Assembly: GCA_964036155.1 (NCBI GenBank)
Contig: OZ038423.1
Span: 65,177,249-65,241,248 of the forward strand
Reading direction: 5' to 3'
Source of the DNA: Diploscapter coronatus
Taxonomy: Eukaryota; Nematoda; Chromadorea; Rhabditida; Rhabditidae
Length of the DNA stretch: 64,000 nucleotides
In this document: positions 22,587 to 42,727 of the stretch, piece after piece
Position numbering within the stretch: the first letter of the stretch is position 1
Layout of the letters: each line of letters opens with the position of its first letter
Made by a program: the position numbers and the translations under genes
Notes under the pieces: generated by a model
Told to the model about the DNA's origin: nothing
The model's database searches: none
What the model saw: the letters and a program-made list of their open reading frames with translations, nothing else

Positions 22587-25500
22587 TTAATTGTGATTTT
22601 CGTCCCTTTTGACAGGGAGTCGAGGCTGTTTGAATCCGTTGGGAGTGCCCGGAGTGGAGGACACGAACCTGGGAATGGCCGAGGGAGGCAGGGAGGGTCG
22701 CTCCTGCCGAACCTGCCTGGAAACCTTCTCCTGACGCTCGCTGAACACCTTCACTCCATTCTGCACCAGACCCAGTGTGGAGACCATCGCCAGGGAAGGA
22801 CGAGAGAAGTACGGATCAGCGGGGATCTGAAAAAGAATGAATTACTACTAAGACTGATTTTTTAAAAAAAATATCTTTTTTCGACACCTGAACATAAATG
22901 ATGAGCTTGTCAAATTATAGCAAATCAAGGAAATAGCTGGGCGTAATTTTGTGGATACAAAGGGGAGAAAAATGAGTAAAACTTTCAACATATTTTAGCA
23001 AAAATCGAAATGTGATGCAAAATTGATCTTTTTAAATTATTCAGTCGCTGTGATATGTTCTAACATTTCACATCGACTTTCAAAATGCAAAATATTTGAA
23101 GATGAGCTTTGTCGCAAATGAATAATCAAAATACACAGGAGAACCTACGAAATGGCCCTTCTTGAGCGAGTCGACGTTGGCACTCGAGTTGATGAACTCC
23201 TTGTCGATGTCTGTATGCGGGCCGTGCTGACGGGTCGCTCTGGACTGGTGATGACGGGCGGAGCCAGGAGCAGGCAGGGAGGGCTTGGCGAATTGGCTGA
23301 GTGAGGCTGATACTGAGGGACTCGAGGAGTAGGATGAAGGCAGGGCGGGTTTGCGGAAGACGACGCCATTGGAAGCGAATGAAGGAGGGGGCGGCATCAG
23401 AACGGGAGAAGGCACTCGGAGAGGCAGCTGGGACACAGAGGACGAGACTGTTGAGGGTGGGGAGATACGACGGTGAGGACGCGACTGAAAACAGAGGGAT
23501 GGTTGGGGGCTTAAAAGCAGGTTTTATAAATAAATATCGGTTTGATCGATAGTTTCTTTTCAATTTTCGGATAAAATTCCATGTTTCTTACCCAAAAGGG
23601 AAACAAATGTAGGAACTTTTTGATAGTAGTCAGAACCAAGGTGGAATATTAAAAAATAGAAGAATGAAAATAAATGATTGATAAGTCGACTAATTTCAAG
23701 GACGACTCGCGATTTTCATTAGAGATGGGTATGATTTTGGATTGGTTCGAACAAGTTTGTAGATATTTCGAATAAAATGTTTAAAATTGTCAAAATTTCA
23801 TTTCATTCATCCCCGATTTTCATCCTGCATATGCGTAATTTTCTCAACAGTATTTTTATAATTCGATATTAACTCTTTTTTTTTTAAAGATTCCTCCGAT
23901 TTTTTCTTCCAAATCCATAAATAGAAAAAGAGGTCATGAGGAGATCTGCTTACCTCAACAAAGTGCTGGCTGTCGTAGGACACGACCGTGGTAGTGACCG
24001 TCGCAAACGAAGAAGAGGGCGGACTTGCGGAGGCTGGGCCGAATGGGGTTGGTAGGGAGACTGTGGACGAAGCAAAGGCGGCACTGAGAAGTGGGGCTGC
24101 AGGCAGAACAGGTGGAGGGGAAGGGGAGGGCTCGACTGCTGGGGGAGGGGAGGGCACTCGCACCGGGGAGGCTGTAGACGAGGCTGGCGGGGTGGAGCAC
24201 TCCGTGCTCAGCTGGGTGTAGACTATCCGCGTCTCCCCCACAATCGCTGAGCCTGGAGTCGAATAGGGGGTCGTCTGAAAGAATGTCAATTCCTTGCAAC
24301 TTTCTACTGAGACAATGCATCTCTCCATAAATTGATATTTTACACTTGAGCAATATGAAAAATCACATCGGCTAGAAATTTTACAAGAAGACATCATATT
24401 CTATACAAGAATGACAAAATTATAGCTCGGCTTTCATCTAAGGTGGACTCGAAACTATCTTGTAGTCCAAATTTTCACTTAGAATAATCAGCTTCATAAT
24501 CCATGTATCTTTCATGAGTTAGTCTAAAAAGACTGTGACATTGGAAAATTTGTGCTCCATCATGAAAAAAGCATCTCGAGATCATGATAAAAAATAATGT
24601 CAATTTTGCTCAACTATGTATGAAAAAATACTAATTGACAAATCACTCGAATTTTCAAAATAAAAAGGAAATGTCCAACCTCATTAGTCTTTGGAGGTTT
24701 CTGTGCGACAGGAGTGAGTGGCTCAGGCGGAATGACCACGTCAGGCTCTGCAGACTTGGGTTCCTTGAAGACAGAAGTGTCGATTAGCGAGTATTTGGTC
24801 TGTGAAGGCGAGAATTCGCCGTAATCCGGACAATTGTTGGATGTCTCGGTCAGAGGCATTCTGGAAGAACATAGCTTGTCAAATTTCATGTTGCAGATTG
24901 AAAGTGCGTCTTGGATAAGAAATGCTATATTTTGACAAAACTCCTCCTAGTTGGCGCCCAATTCTTCCCCAAACCAGATAAAGTTTACGAAATAAAGATG
25001 ATATATGCAACGCAAAATATATTTATAGCAAATTATTGTTCGAATAAAAAATGAAATTTAGACCCTCCAAAAACTACCCTATTCTATGACGGCAGAAGAA
25101 TCCTTTCGCCTCCATTTTCTTTGCACTATTTCTAGCTAGGGTGAGAGAAATAGTACGAAAAAATGGAGGAACAGGGTTTATCTATCGTTAAGGTTCAGGA
25201 CACATTGCCACATATTTTTAAAAATCTATTCTTGCCTCAATCTAGGAATGCAGCTGCTAGATCTGCATTTGGTCAATTCCAAGCTGCTCAACTTCTTCTC
25301 TGCAATCGAGCTGTCGATGTGCTGCTGTCCCCCTACGCCTGTCCCGTTGGCTCCGTTGCCTGCCTGACTCGTCACGTATGGATTCGAAGGGACTCCAATC
25401 CAGTTCGCGTTTCCGATCAGCATCCGCAGCACCGCTATCTTCTGCGACAGCTCCTCTTTCTTCATCGCTAGCAAATCCTCCTGGAACGAAAGTGGTTTAC

Positions 25501-27651
25501 TCTTTCCGTAAAAATGAATATTTTTGGAGGATTTCAAAATTTTGGGAAAAAACTTTCAGGCAATGACTTCTTGTAAAGATCACAAATTTCTTTTCTTTAG
25601 TTTTAGTTAAATTTTCATTTGCAAAATGCATCACCTTTTCAAAATACGTAACAAATTAACTTTTCGAAAAACTTGGGAAGTCATTGCCAAATTAAAATTT
25701 CATAAGAAAAAAGAAGTATACCTGAGATCCCCTTCTGTTCTCGCGTCTCCTCTTCTCCCGTGCAACGTCGTCGTTGAAAATGACACAGGCGAGCACAGTC
25801 GCAAAATTCTCGGGAGTCATCTGGTGGTTGACCGAGTGCAGGGACAACTGTAAACGTTATTGTCATTCGCCAGTTCACTATTAATTCAACTCACATTGTA
25901 TAGATGCCTCATGATGAACCCGAGAGTGCCTACGTGCGGCAGCGACATCGGCTCGAGTTTCTTTCGCTTGTCTTTGTCCGACTGCTGCAGCACTTCGAAG
26001 GCCGACGAGAATTCGGCTTGAGAAATCTGCAAGACAAAAACTTCAATTCAGTAAAGCAAAAGTTATGAATAATGGGTATTTAAAATTGTTCATTTGAGAT
26101 TTTTTACTAGTCAGTCTAGATAAAATTTGTAGATCATCATCACTCAATTTTATGCTTAGTCGATAGCATTTCAGTAAAATCAAGTCATAAAGCTTTTCAA
26201 AGTAACGCAGTGCTACATTTTTGTGTCAATGTAATTGTTCTAAAATATTCATTCACTTACAGGTGTCTTCTTTTGTGCCAAAGCGAATAGATTCCTGCAG
26301 ACAGCGGGAGAATCGATGAGAGGTCGCTGAAATTACTACTTTTCAGAAAACAAGTGTAATTATGTTTTCTTTTCAATAACCAAAATGATAGCTCAGACAC
26401 CTTTCTGTACTTTTCAAAAGTATATACCTTGAGCTCCCTAAGGAACCGTTTGACGAGAGTGCAGACATCGTGAACAGAGAATTCGGGTGGAATCTTCTGC
26501 CGACCCATGAAGAGGGCCTGAGAAACATAAAAATTCAAAAATAAACGATAGAGAAGGAACCGACATAAGTGTTGATGCTGTTGATTCTTCCTGAGTTGCC
26601 CTCCTTTCGAAAGATGCCTTCCGTGTATTTTCCCTGCCGACTGATTATGTTGAACGCATTCACCAGAAACCTGAAGTTCAATATTTCAATTGCTGAATTA
26701 CAATGACGAATTTCATACTGTGGGACTTCCCGCAGCGTGACTTTCGTGTATCCTCCAATCGTGATCAGCACTTCGAGATCGATCGTGATCGAAATCACCT
26801 CAAATATAATTAGTTTCATCACTGCAACACCTCAAGTCTTATCAACTTGGCATATTTTATATCATCTGCAGATTTTTAGTGAACATCTATCAAGCTTGTC
26901 GTGAACTCATTGACTCGTCCAAGCGAAAAATTCCTTGAGAAGTATGATTTTAACGCTTCGCTTCGAATATGGATTTAGATCCGAGATTTAAAAGATTAAA
27001 AAAGAATCAAATCAAGCCATCTATAAATGGAAATATGCAAGATTTTTTTTTTAAAAGTATTCTCTTTCATTTATAACATTGTGCCTAATAACCTTTCCAG
27101 GAAATGTTGATTCTTTAACGCCAGAAATGCTTTCGCAACTATTTTTCTGATCGTTCTCTGGCGAACTGTAAATATTTGCAGAAACCTCTAATGCAAAGAA
27201 ACAAATTGACTCACTTCACCGAGTCTGATCTCCTTGTTGAGTGCCTGTGGACTGCTTAGGGGAGGAGGCCGACTTTTGCCTGGCTTAATTTCCAGAACGC
27301 GGAACTCGCCACAGCCAGATGTGGAGGCTATCGAACCCTGCAATGGGATACAGTTCAAAATAATCATCGCTCAGTTTATGAGTAAGACCACATTGCTTTC
27401 GCTATCTGTATTTGTTTGCACAAGGTCAAATTCAAACAGATTCCGAAGGGCACTCACAGACTTGTTGTTCAGTAAAGTCCAGAAAGAAAGTAATATCTGA
27501 CTCACGAGAGAATATGTGCTCATCCTTCTGCTCTGCCTGCCCTCAGAGATGTTCTCCTTGCCCTGCTCCAGCTGCCGATCGAACAGAGAACCGTCTTTTC
27601 TGCCGGGCAGAAGTCGGACGCAGTCAGCACGAATTGATTGCCAAATGCTGT
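22587..27651 (-). CDS. RhoGAP-domain protein (ARHGAP11/RGA-like), 5' end incomplete
   Basis: Exons in transcription order: 27651-27506, 27337-27215, 26798-26719, 26670-26565, 26517-26428, 26326-26261, 26026-25895, 25847-25722, 25480-25236, 24860-24680, 24274-23954, 23484-23149, 22826-22587. From the ATG at 27523 this gives 687 aa; open frame continues upstream to an acceptor at 27652, so an earlier start is possible. A RhoGAP domain covers roughly residues 70-270: TEGIFRKEGN (with the arginine finger), LVKRFLREL (conserved lysine), LPHVGTLGFIMRHL and NHQMTPENFATVL. The usual PNL asparagine after the last motif is replaced (ACVIF). The C-terminal half is disordered and Pro/Ser-rich (PSPPPAVEPSPSPPP). 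The protein should stimulate GTP hydrolysis by a Rho GTPase. The intron at 25235-24861 fits only with a GC donor (GAG|GCAAGA). Domain layout resembles ARHGAP11A and nematode RGA-3/4, an inference from position of the domain. Confidence 0.82.
25109..25169. repeat. Inverted repeat in RhoGAP intron
   Basis: CCTCCATTTTCTTTGCACTA at 25109-25128 and onward pairs with 25146-25169 (about 21 of 24 positions) across a short loop. It lies inside the RhoGAP intron that uses a GC donor (24861-25235). Confidence 0.75.
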
Positions 27652-30420
27652 CTGAATGGGAAAGAACTGAACGATGAATGACCAGTACGAAATGTGAGGG
27701 AGAAGATGAGGAAAATGCGTTGAAATGGCTGAAGTGTCAAATGGGAAAGAGGAGAACTTGGCTAACTAAAAATAACTGCAGACAGGGGAATTGGAATGGG
27801 GATACGGGATGAGGATTGCCAGTCACTACGTCAGAGAGAGGGAGGGAGGGAGGAACAGCTGTGAGTTGCAGGAAAAAGAAGAATTTGAGGGGATCATACA
27901 GAAGCAGAAGGAAAAGTGGTCAGCAGTCTGGAGGCGAAAAGACGAATTGATGCAGTAACTGTTCCATTCATGCCACAACACACTCCGCTCCCACTTTCAT
28001 TGACACTCAACCAGCACTGACAATGCGAACGCGGAATGTGACAATGCCAGTTTTTATCAATGGAAGAAAATAAAAAGGGAAAATAAGAATAGGTTGTAGA
28101 AGAAGTGATGGGCAAGTTGACAAGTTACTGGAAAGCGGGTGGAAATAGATGAAAGGGGGAAAGCTGAAATGCACGAAAGGAAAGGATTCAGAGATTGCAC
28201 ACAAGGAATGGAGAATGACTGAGATCGGGATTGGGACTGAATTTCTGCAGGGCTGGGGAGTGAGTCATGGCAATGACTGATTGACTGTACGGGGAGAAGG
28301 AACACACTTGAGGCGCTTGAGAGATGGATCGAAATGTGGAAATAGAAGAATACAACTACAACGACGACAATGGAAATGAATATCGATTGATCGGTTGAAT
28401 GACGGAAACAATGATTGAAGCCAATTGCATCGATGGGGAACTGGCAAAGTGGATGAAGCAGAGAGGGTGGTGCGAAGCGAAAGATCGACCGATAAACGCA
28501 AGATGAGGAAAAAATAATGAAAAAAACCATAAAAGAGAAGCGAATTTCAAAATTTTAAATATGGCGGAATTACGATTACGTACTTTTGGTGTTTAGTCGT
28601 CTGCAAATTTCTCTATATCTAATGGTCGCTTTATCGCTGTTTCGTAGTTGATTTTACGGTTTTTGGCATTGCTGAGTGCTGAGTGGAATGGGGAAAGTGA
28701 ACAATGAGCTAATGACTGAAGTAGAGAAAAAGACAGTGAAGAGACAGGTAGAGATGGAGAGTGGAAGTGACTAAACGATGGAATGCAAGGAAGGGACTAT
28801 AAAATGAAGAGAGAAGTCGAAAGAGGGGCCGATAAGAATGAATACTGAAAAAACTTGTAAATGATTGGGAAAGGAGTCGAATCATTAGAAAATGGTTCAA
28901 TTATCCAATCAGACAAACAAACAAACGAGTCATCACAGCTGTGGGAGGAAAGGGAACTCATTCGAATGGCCAAGATAAAGGAACAGATCAATTCCAATCG
29001 ATAGCCTAACCTCTCTCACCCAGTCAAATCCAACTCCCTCCTCCTTCGTGTCCATTCAAAATTGGCGCCTCAAATAGGCGTCTCTCTACGTTTACATTCT
29101 CTAGTCCGCATGCCCCACAGACATTCTATTTCGCTGTAAATAAATCATTTTGAATCTCATTCTGAGAATTTGTATCTGAGATCTTTACATTATACAACCA
29201 ACAAATTTACGATTTATATATTTAGATAGATGGTGAATGAACGAAGATAATCTTATATTTACACATTTGATGTGAATTATTTTGATTCAAAGTTACCGGC
29301 TTAAATTTTTATTTTCCTCATCTAATAAGGGACAATTGAAAGAAAAACAGATCGAATAAAGAAGTAATATGATCACGAAAATAGACGGGAAAACAACAAC
29401 AAAAATAAAATCGAATTTGAATGATGAATGATGAACGAGACTTTTCCTTCTCTATTTGAGAGGAACCATTTGAAAACAGTGTAGAAAAGCTGAACACGAT
29501 GATGATAATTCTGTGAGTAGATGATTAACGAATTAATGAGAAATGATGATTAGGAGAATAAGCAGCCGACTAACATTTCGACAATGATTAAAACTAACAA
29601 ATCTAGAAAATTAGTGGGCTGTTTGAAATGATTCTCTACACTGTAGCAGGACAATTTTCTTAGGGTTATCTTAAGTCAAACAAAACAGAAAATAAGCTAA
29701 GAACACGTTAAAACGTTAGATTAAAAAACTAACTTCATCTGATAAATAAAATGAACTTTTCATACATAAAATAATTAGCTAGTTATAGCCTAATTATTGA
29801 ATAAAATAATTTCTCCGTCAAAATTATCACGAGTTTTTACAAAGCATTTTTATAGTAATTATTAATGCTGAGAAGAATTAATCTAAGAATGGTTACTTTC
29901 TGAATGAGATGTGAAAAGAGATAACTATCAGGACTTCGAAATAATGAGGGCACAAAATACTGCAGAAAAATCCTGAAAATTGTCTTACTTTCATTTCGGA
30001 GCCTTGATATAAACATATTTTTGTGATGATTTTCATATTTAATATGATGAATGATAACAATCAGAGATGTAAACTACCCACCTGTTATTGTACAGTAGCC
30101 GGTTTTAGTTAAATGGAATCAACGGGAAATGGAAAATTGGAAAGGAAATTCCAATTATTCAAATGACCAATGATGATTATTGTGGGCTGAGCTCACTCAG
30201 AGAGAATTTGGATTTACGAGCTACCTTTTTAATTTTTAAAAATTTAATCCAAAATCCTCGCTTGGTAAATCTGTAAATAAAGGATATCTAATGAAGGATA
30301 AAATGTACAAAGAATTGGTTGGATGAGTGAATGGGACAAGAAGTGAGTGGAGGAATCAAATGAATTCCTGCCTTATTGATTGCTGATGGATTCTGCATCG
30401 TCATTCAGTCATTCAGCCTT
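27652..30420. other. Long gene-poor region between poly(A) polymerase and RhoGAP genes
   Basis: About 2.8 kb without a supported exon on either strand. From 27700 to 29000 the plus strand is purine-rich, so the minus (sense) strand is pyrimidine-rich, as seen upstream of other genes here. Long minus-strand open frames at 28057-28530 are runs of Ser, Phe, Leu and Val that look compositional. A promoter, an outron or non-coding 5' exons of the RhoGAP gene are the likely content. A CAAA microsatellite lies near 28912-28926. Confidence 0.45.
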
Positions 30421-37513
<7,093 letters not shown>

Positions 37514-37912
37514 TCCTCAAAGTAGACAATACAATGGAGGAAATACGAAAATCAAGTGAAAAATAACGAACAATACTGATAAAATTGATCAAAAATGCGT
37601 CAGCTCATCTACCTGCATGGCGCGCGTTGAATGTTCTTAGCAATAGGGCAATTGCGCGCACAGATGCAATCCACCCTACGACACTTTGCGGACTCTTACA
37701 ATGCCTTTGCTCCTCTGTCCTCCACTCTCTCTCTCCATTATCGATCGGTCCCTCTCATCCACTGCGTCTCTCTTTTCTTCCTCCTTCGTCCAATTGCCAC
37801 TTGGCTGTCCCCATTCTGCGGTTGCATTCGTCAATTCTCGCCCATTTATCCAGCTCATTTCTTCATTTTCAGCTTCATTTCCACTTCTGTCTTGCATCGA
37901 CAAATCGATAAC
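37514..37912. promoter_or_regulatory. Shared divergent promoter region
   Basis: Only 399 bp separates the poly(A) polymerase ATG (37513, minus) from the ATG of the Gly/Met-rich gene (37913, plus). It includes a GC-rich patch with GCGCG repeats near 37618-37662 and a C/T-rich block at about 37685-37870 on the side of the plus-strand gene. The open frames crossing the block look compositional. Confidence 0.6.
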
Positions 37913-40900
37913 ATGGCTGGAGGTGGTACTGCAATCGGACCTGACGGAAAGGTACGCAACGAACAAATTAACGAAAGGAGTAGTTTTCCCGAACCTTCGA
38001 AAAGCCTAAAATAGAAAAACGCTGGTGAAAGTAGCCAAGACAAGTGTTTGTCGAATGTCTACGAAAACATCGGAAACTGAGAAGTGACGGAATGACATGT
38101 GGACTATCTTTCCTACAATATTTCCCACCCTCTCCTATCCCTGACTATAGCTCACGTCATCACATCATTTAAAAATTGCTGAAAACTCGAATTATCGATG
38201 TTCTGGTTAAAAATTCGTCCAATTTCGACGTGAATTCATTTCAGCCGATCAAGAAAGATACCAGCAAAAAGGACAACAAACCCCCGATCAAGGAGAAGAA
38301 ACGCGAGAGGGACTCCAAGGTGAACATCGATCGACTATTGACTTGCTTCTCTAATAATCGACATTTGCAGCGGAACGATCGTCGCGGAATGGCCCCATAT
38401 CCTCCGATGCGCCCGCTGATCGGTCGCGGTGCGCACGAATACGGCGGCGGACCGATGCGAGGGCCTATGATGAGCGGAATGGGAATGGGGATGATGAGAC
38501 CCGCGCCGAACATGGGCGGTATAATGGCCAGACCGATGGACATGGGAATGAGACCCTCTATGGATATGAGAGGTAAGAAGGGTTAAAAACTAGGGCGACT
38601 TTTGAGAAGGAAACTTGAAAAGCTCAAGTCATGCGAAATATAGTATGGAAAAAGCCTTATATTTCCCTACCATTCCTCACCCTATTTCGCATGGGTTGTG
38701 GATGTGTGGTTTTCAAAGGCACCCCTCTGTAAGTAAATTAGAGTCGTTAAGTAGTGCTAATAGGAGCCTGGGTTAAATAAAATGTTATAAAAAGAACGGA
38801 AATTATCAGCATGCAATATTTTTCGACAAGTTTTTTCTTCGAGAAACCTATAAATTTGCAGGTTCGATGATGGACCCGTACAGCTCTCGTGGTTCGTACG
38901 GCGGTGGTCAGATTCCCTCACTGATGGGCCCCCGCCGACCCATGTCACCCCAACATGGCTACTCTTCCTACTCCTCTTCCATGCCCATGTCTCGTCCCAT
39001 GGTAAGTCCATTTGTTACAATCTAAGCTTCTTGCTTTTATATCGTTTTTCTTTAGAAAGTACATTTAAAAATTACAACGATTTAACAATCCTTCATGTAG
39101 CTTTCTTTAAAAATAACCTTCATATTTGTACAGCGAAATTTATGAAGGATAGTCATTAATACGAAGCAAAAACACACTTGCTACTTGATCTTTTGAAGAA
39201 TTTTTAAAAAGTTACAAACGATATTCAGCTGTTGTGCATCCTTGCACGTTTCGAAAGAAAAAACATCTGAATTTTCTTCTAACAAATGAAAACGGAATTA
39301 AAAAATGAACGAAATTTTCAAATTCATTGAAGATGTTTAGACACTTCAATTTCGAGTTTATCTCGAGGTAAAATTCAAGGATGAATGAATTTACTTTCAT
39401 TCATCCTCAAATTTTAATATATGGTTTGAAGAGAAAAAAACTTTCAAAGGAGGCATGATTTTCGACGACATGAAAAGGATACACCCTGAATATTTTTCCG
39501 CATCCAAGTCCATTTTCTTCATGTATTTTTCATGTTGCTTAATAAGTCATGCCATTTCTGAACTTAGCAACAACATATTTTATTGATCATCATTCAGTAG
39601 CATGGTAGTCTTAACGAAATGCTGTAGAGCAATTGCATACAGTAACATTCTTTCAAGATTTTTTACTATTTATCCATTCCTATTCATTGAAGGGAGCAAC
39701 GATACAAATCATAAAAATTGAAAAAGCATAATGAACAATTTATGGAACTTGTTTGATAGTTTTAAATCTAGCTATCATAAAAATTAATCAGATTATTTTG
39801 GTGTAGTGGTGAAAAAATGAAATCACTCAAAGCATTGAGTATGAATCGGGTTTTTCGTTTAATTCGAAGATGATGAACTGATTTGTTTAGGTAGAATCAA
39901 ATCTAATCGGAGATTTACAAGAAGAAAAACGGTTGAATGCAAAATTGCATTTAGTCAAATCCAACTATGAAGATAATCATTCCTACTTATTATATCCACA
40001 ACAATTTCCATTTTCATAGAAATGCACTTTCTTTTGTGATTAAAAACAGTCGGAATAGTGCAACTTGCTATTCGGTTCATGAATACTTATTATGGGATTT
40101 ATTTTAATGAAATTTAATGCTAGTTATGAGAAAGCATAGCCAAAAATGTCTAGATTAGGGGATAAATTCAAATCCCCCATTCCCTATGAATAATTCTGAG
40201 TTTGGTTTCGGAAAATGATTCGACCTCGTTGCAGAACATCGATGACAGGCACGAAGCGCCGCTCTCCAGAGGTTCACATAACCTTCTTTTTCCATACTTT
40301 CAATAAAACACTCAACTTCCCTTAAACTATCACAAGAAGATTCTTTTGCAGCGAGCTAATAGCAATTTTCCGTCGATAGCATCAAAGGCTCCTCCTAAGT
40401 ATAAATTTACTCATCAATCAAGCTGCTAGCTCGGGAAGTTTCGCCAAAAGCGACTTTTCCAAGACAAAAATATCTGAATAGAGGTGGATTATCTTTAAAA
40501 ATCATTGGGTTCAACTTTGCTAGAAAAAATACCTATTGAGTTTATTCATTTCCACGAAGAGATAAACTTGACAATTCAATGCAGCTTATATAATTTTGCC
40601 ATCAATTGTGCTTCTCTCCTTTTAAAATACACTAAATCAATTCTGATAGAATCAGAAGACATTCTGATTCTGAGGTCAGATAACAGGATATTGCAAATAT
40701 CTTTTCCCTATCAAAATATTTTTTATTTCACATCCACAACCCACCTTTTCTATTTCGAGCTCTGATGATCCACCTCATTCAGGAAGCATAATATGCCCTG
40801 CTTCCGCGTTCCTTCATTCAATAATAACCCAGCTTTGTTCAGGCTACAACACTCCTTCTGCGATGACCGCGGGAATGGGATCGCTCGACAGAAACAATGG

Positions 40901-42285
40901 GCACGGAGCTGAGATGCAGATGCAGGTAGAGGCTCTTATGAAGAGAAAGAGAGTAGATAATTGCTTGCAGCGTCATCCCGGGCAAATGGACACGTCTTAC
41001 AACAGGTTTGACTTTATTATTTATTAAAATTGTTTGTCAGATGCTTATCGTCAATGAATTGATTGGAAAAATCGCTAGATGAAAACGAACTTCAAATTCT
41101 TAACCGATTTTTCCACTTTTATTTATTTTCTACATTTTTTAAGATGTTCAGCAATATCGAGCTGACTCTTTTGCATACAAATTCATGTGCTTTAACCAAA
41201 TTTTTATTGGAGCACGTTTCCAACTAGCTTGTTTTTTCAAGGCCTTTGACAATATTAACGACACTTTTTCGTATGAACCAATTTTTATTGTTTTACTGAT
41301 GTTGCAGTAAAACCAAATTATACTCAGAGAGACCGTAAATAACTTGATTCCATATTCAATGTAAAAACAGGAAAAGGGGAAGAAGAGAAAAGAACATTAT
41401 CCGGGCCCCCTTTGACTCGAGTTGAGTTTATTCGTGAAACGTCTCTTACATTCAATTATACGAATTCTCTGTTAGTAAAGATCATCAAAGTAATTTATAA
41501 GTGTTTCAGTTCTACTTCGCAAAATCAGAACCAGCAGCAGTCGAGCGGCAATTCGGGAGGAGGCAATCCGACAGAAGTGCCTGGATTCGGCAAGAACAGC
41601 AGCATTCATGAATTGTTTGGTAAGTGACCATGGGAATAAGAGGAAGGAAAAGGGTGGTTGCAGGGAAGATGGTCTGGAAGAAGATGGAGGGACTCAAGGA
41701 CGAGAGTGTCATCGACGATCTCCAGCAGAGGATTCTCAACCTCATTACCGAGGCTCTCCAGCGAGGTACACATAAACATTCCTAGTTTAGTGCTTGCCAC
41801 ATTCTTTAAATGATTTTGTGAAGTACAAGACATATCTTCTTGATGAGATGAAAAATCTCGTTCTTATCAAACTGAATTTCCTGCTTCTTCCTTTGTCAGA
41901 AAAATCACTTATTCAAACCTAAATAGCCCATTTATCGAGAAAACGTTATTTATTAGTGTGATTTTAGAGAAGAGCAAGGGCAAGCCGGGTGCAGGAATGG
42001 GAAACAGCAGTGGCCACATGAGCGGAATGGGTGGAATGGGCAGAATGGGTAACGGCATGGACAACAACATGGGGATGATGGGCAGCGGCAATATGGGGCT
42101 GCCTGCGGCTGTCGAGAAGCAGTACGGAGGAGGAGCCATGCAACATGGCCCCAACAAGGCAAATAAACTATCCCCTTATTAGTCATCCCATTCCATAATA
42201 ACGAATCATTGTCTAGGGATCGGCTATGCCTGTTTCGCAGCCGGGTTCTTGGTCATCCGGATTGGGAGCATATAGAACCTTCTAA
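37913..42285 (+). CDS. Glycine/methionine-rich low-complexity protein, unknown function
   Basis: Eleven exons give 360 aa: 37913-37951, 38245-38319, 38371-38572, 38862-39001, 40235-40271, 40843-40925, 40971-41005, 41510-41619, 41664-41765, 41968-42158, 42217-42285. The start MAGGGTAIGPDGK is followed by a Lys/Arg-rich segment (KEKKRERDSK), then Gly/Met/Arg/Pro low complexity (GMGMGMMRP, RPMDMG). A short structured-looking segment (GLKDESVIDDLQQRILNLI, probably helical) precedes more Gly/Met repeats. This composition is common in nuclear or RNA-associated proteins that form condensates; that is inference. The 37-nt fifth exon is needed to restore phase. The last exon is reached only through a GC donor (AAG|GCAAAT, intron 42159-42216). 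Without it the frame stops at 42182 with a different short tail, so two C-termini are possible. Confidence 0.75.
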
Positions 42286-42727
42286 TCCCATCCTACCAAC
42301 TCCATCAACCAATCACACTTCCCCTCTATGTTCCTACTTCTCCAGCTCCGCACCTACCTTCTACAATTACAATTGATCTAATGCTATTTTTACAATTATC
42401 TATTAGTTTTTATATTTAATATACAAGTTGTTGTTTAGTCATTTACTCAATGATGATCTAATTATTACCTTTATCCAATATCCTTTCACCGCCCTATTAA
42501 ACTCGATCTTATTTGCTCTTCTAGTTTTTTTCTAACTTATTTTTTTGTATTTATAATTGGTAATTGGTTGAAATTAAAGATAGTTTTCTTCCATCTGTAA
42601 CATCGCATTTATGATTGTGAGATCAACTTATTGGTTTTTATCCAACGAATGAATTACTTGATGAAAATGCTTACATTTTGATTTAAATGAGAAGAAAGGT
42701 GAATTTATTTTCAGAGAGTTGATTTTG
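42286..42727. other. Spacer upstream of compact gene pair
   Basis: 443 nt of AT-rich sequence with no exon. TTTTCAG ends at 42714, 13 nt before the next ATG, a candidate trans-splice acceptor. Confidence 0.5.

Noticed and set aside
28057..28530. 157-codon minus-strand open frame rich in Ser, Phe, Val and Leu
   Set aside because: It arises from a one-sided pyrimidine bias. Overlapping frames on the same strand are equally open, it has no domain, and no splice partners continue it.
38627..38697. Small inverted repeat CATGCGAAATA / TATTTCGCATG after exon 3 of the Gly/Met-rich gene
   Set aside because: Only about 11 bp pair well and the rest is poor; too weak to list as an element.
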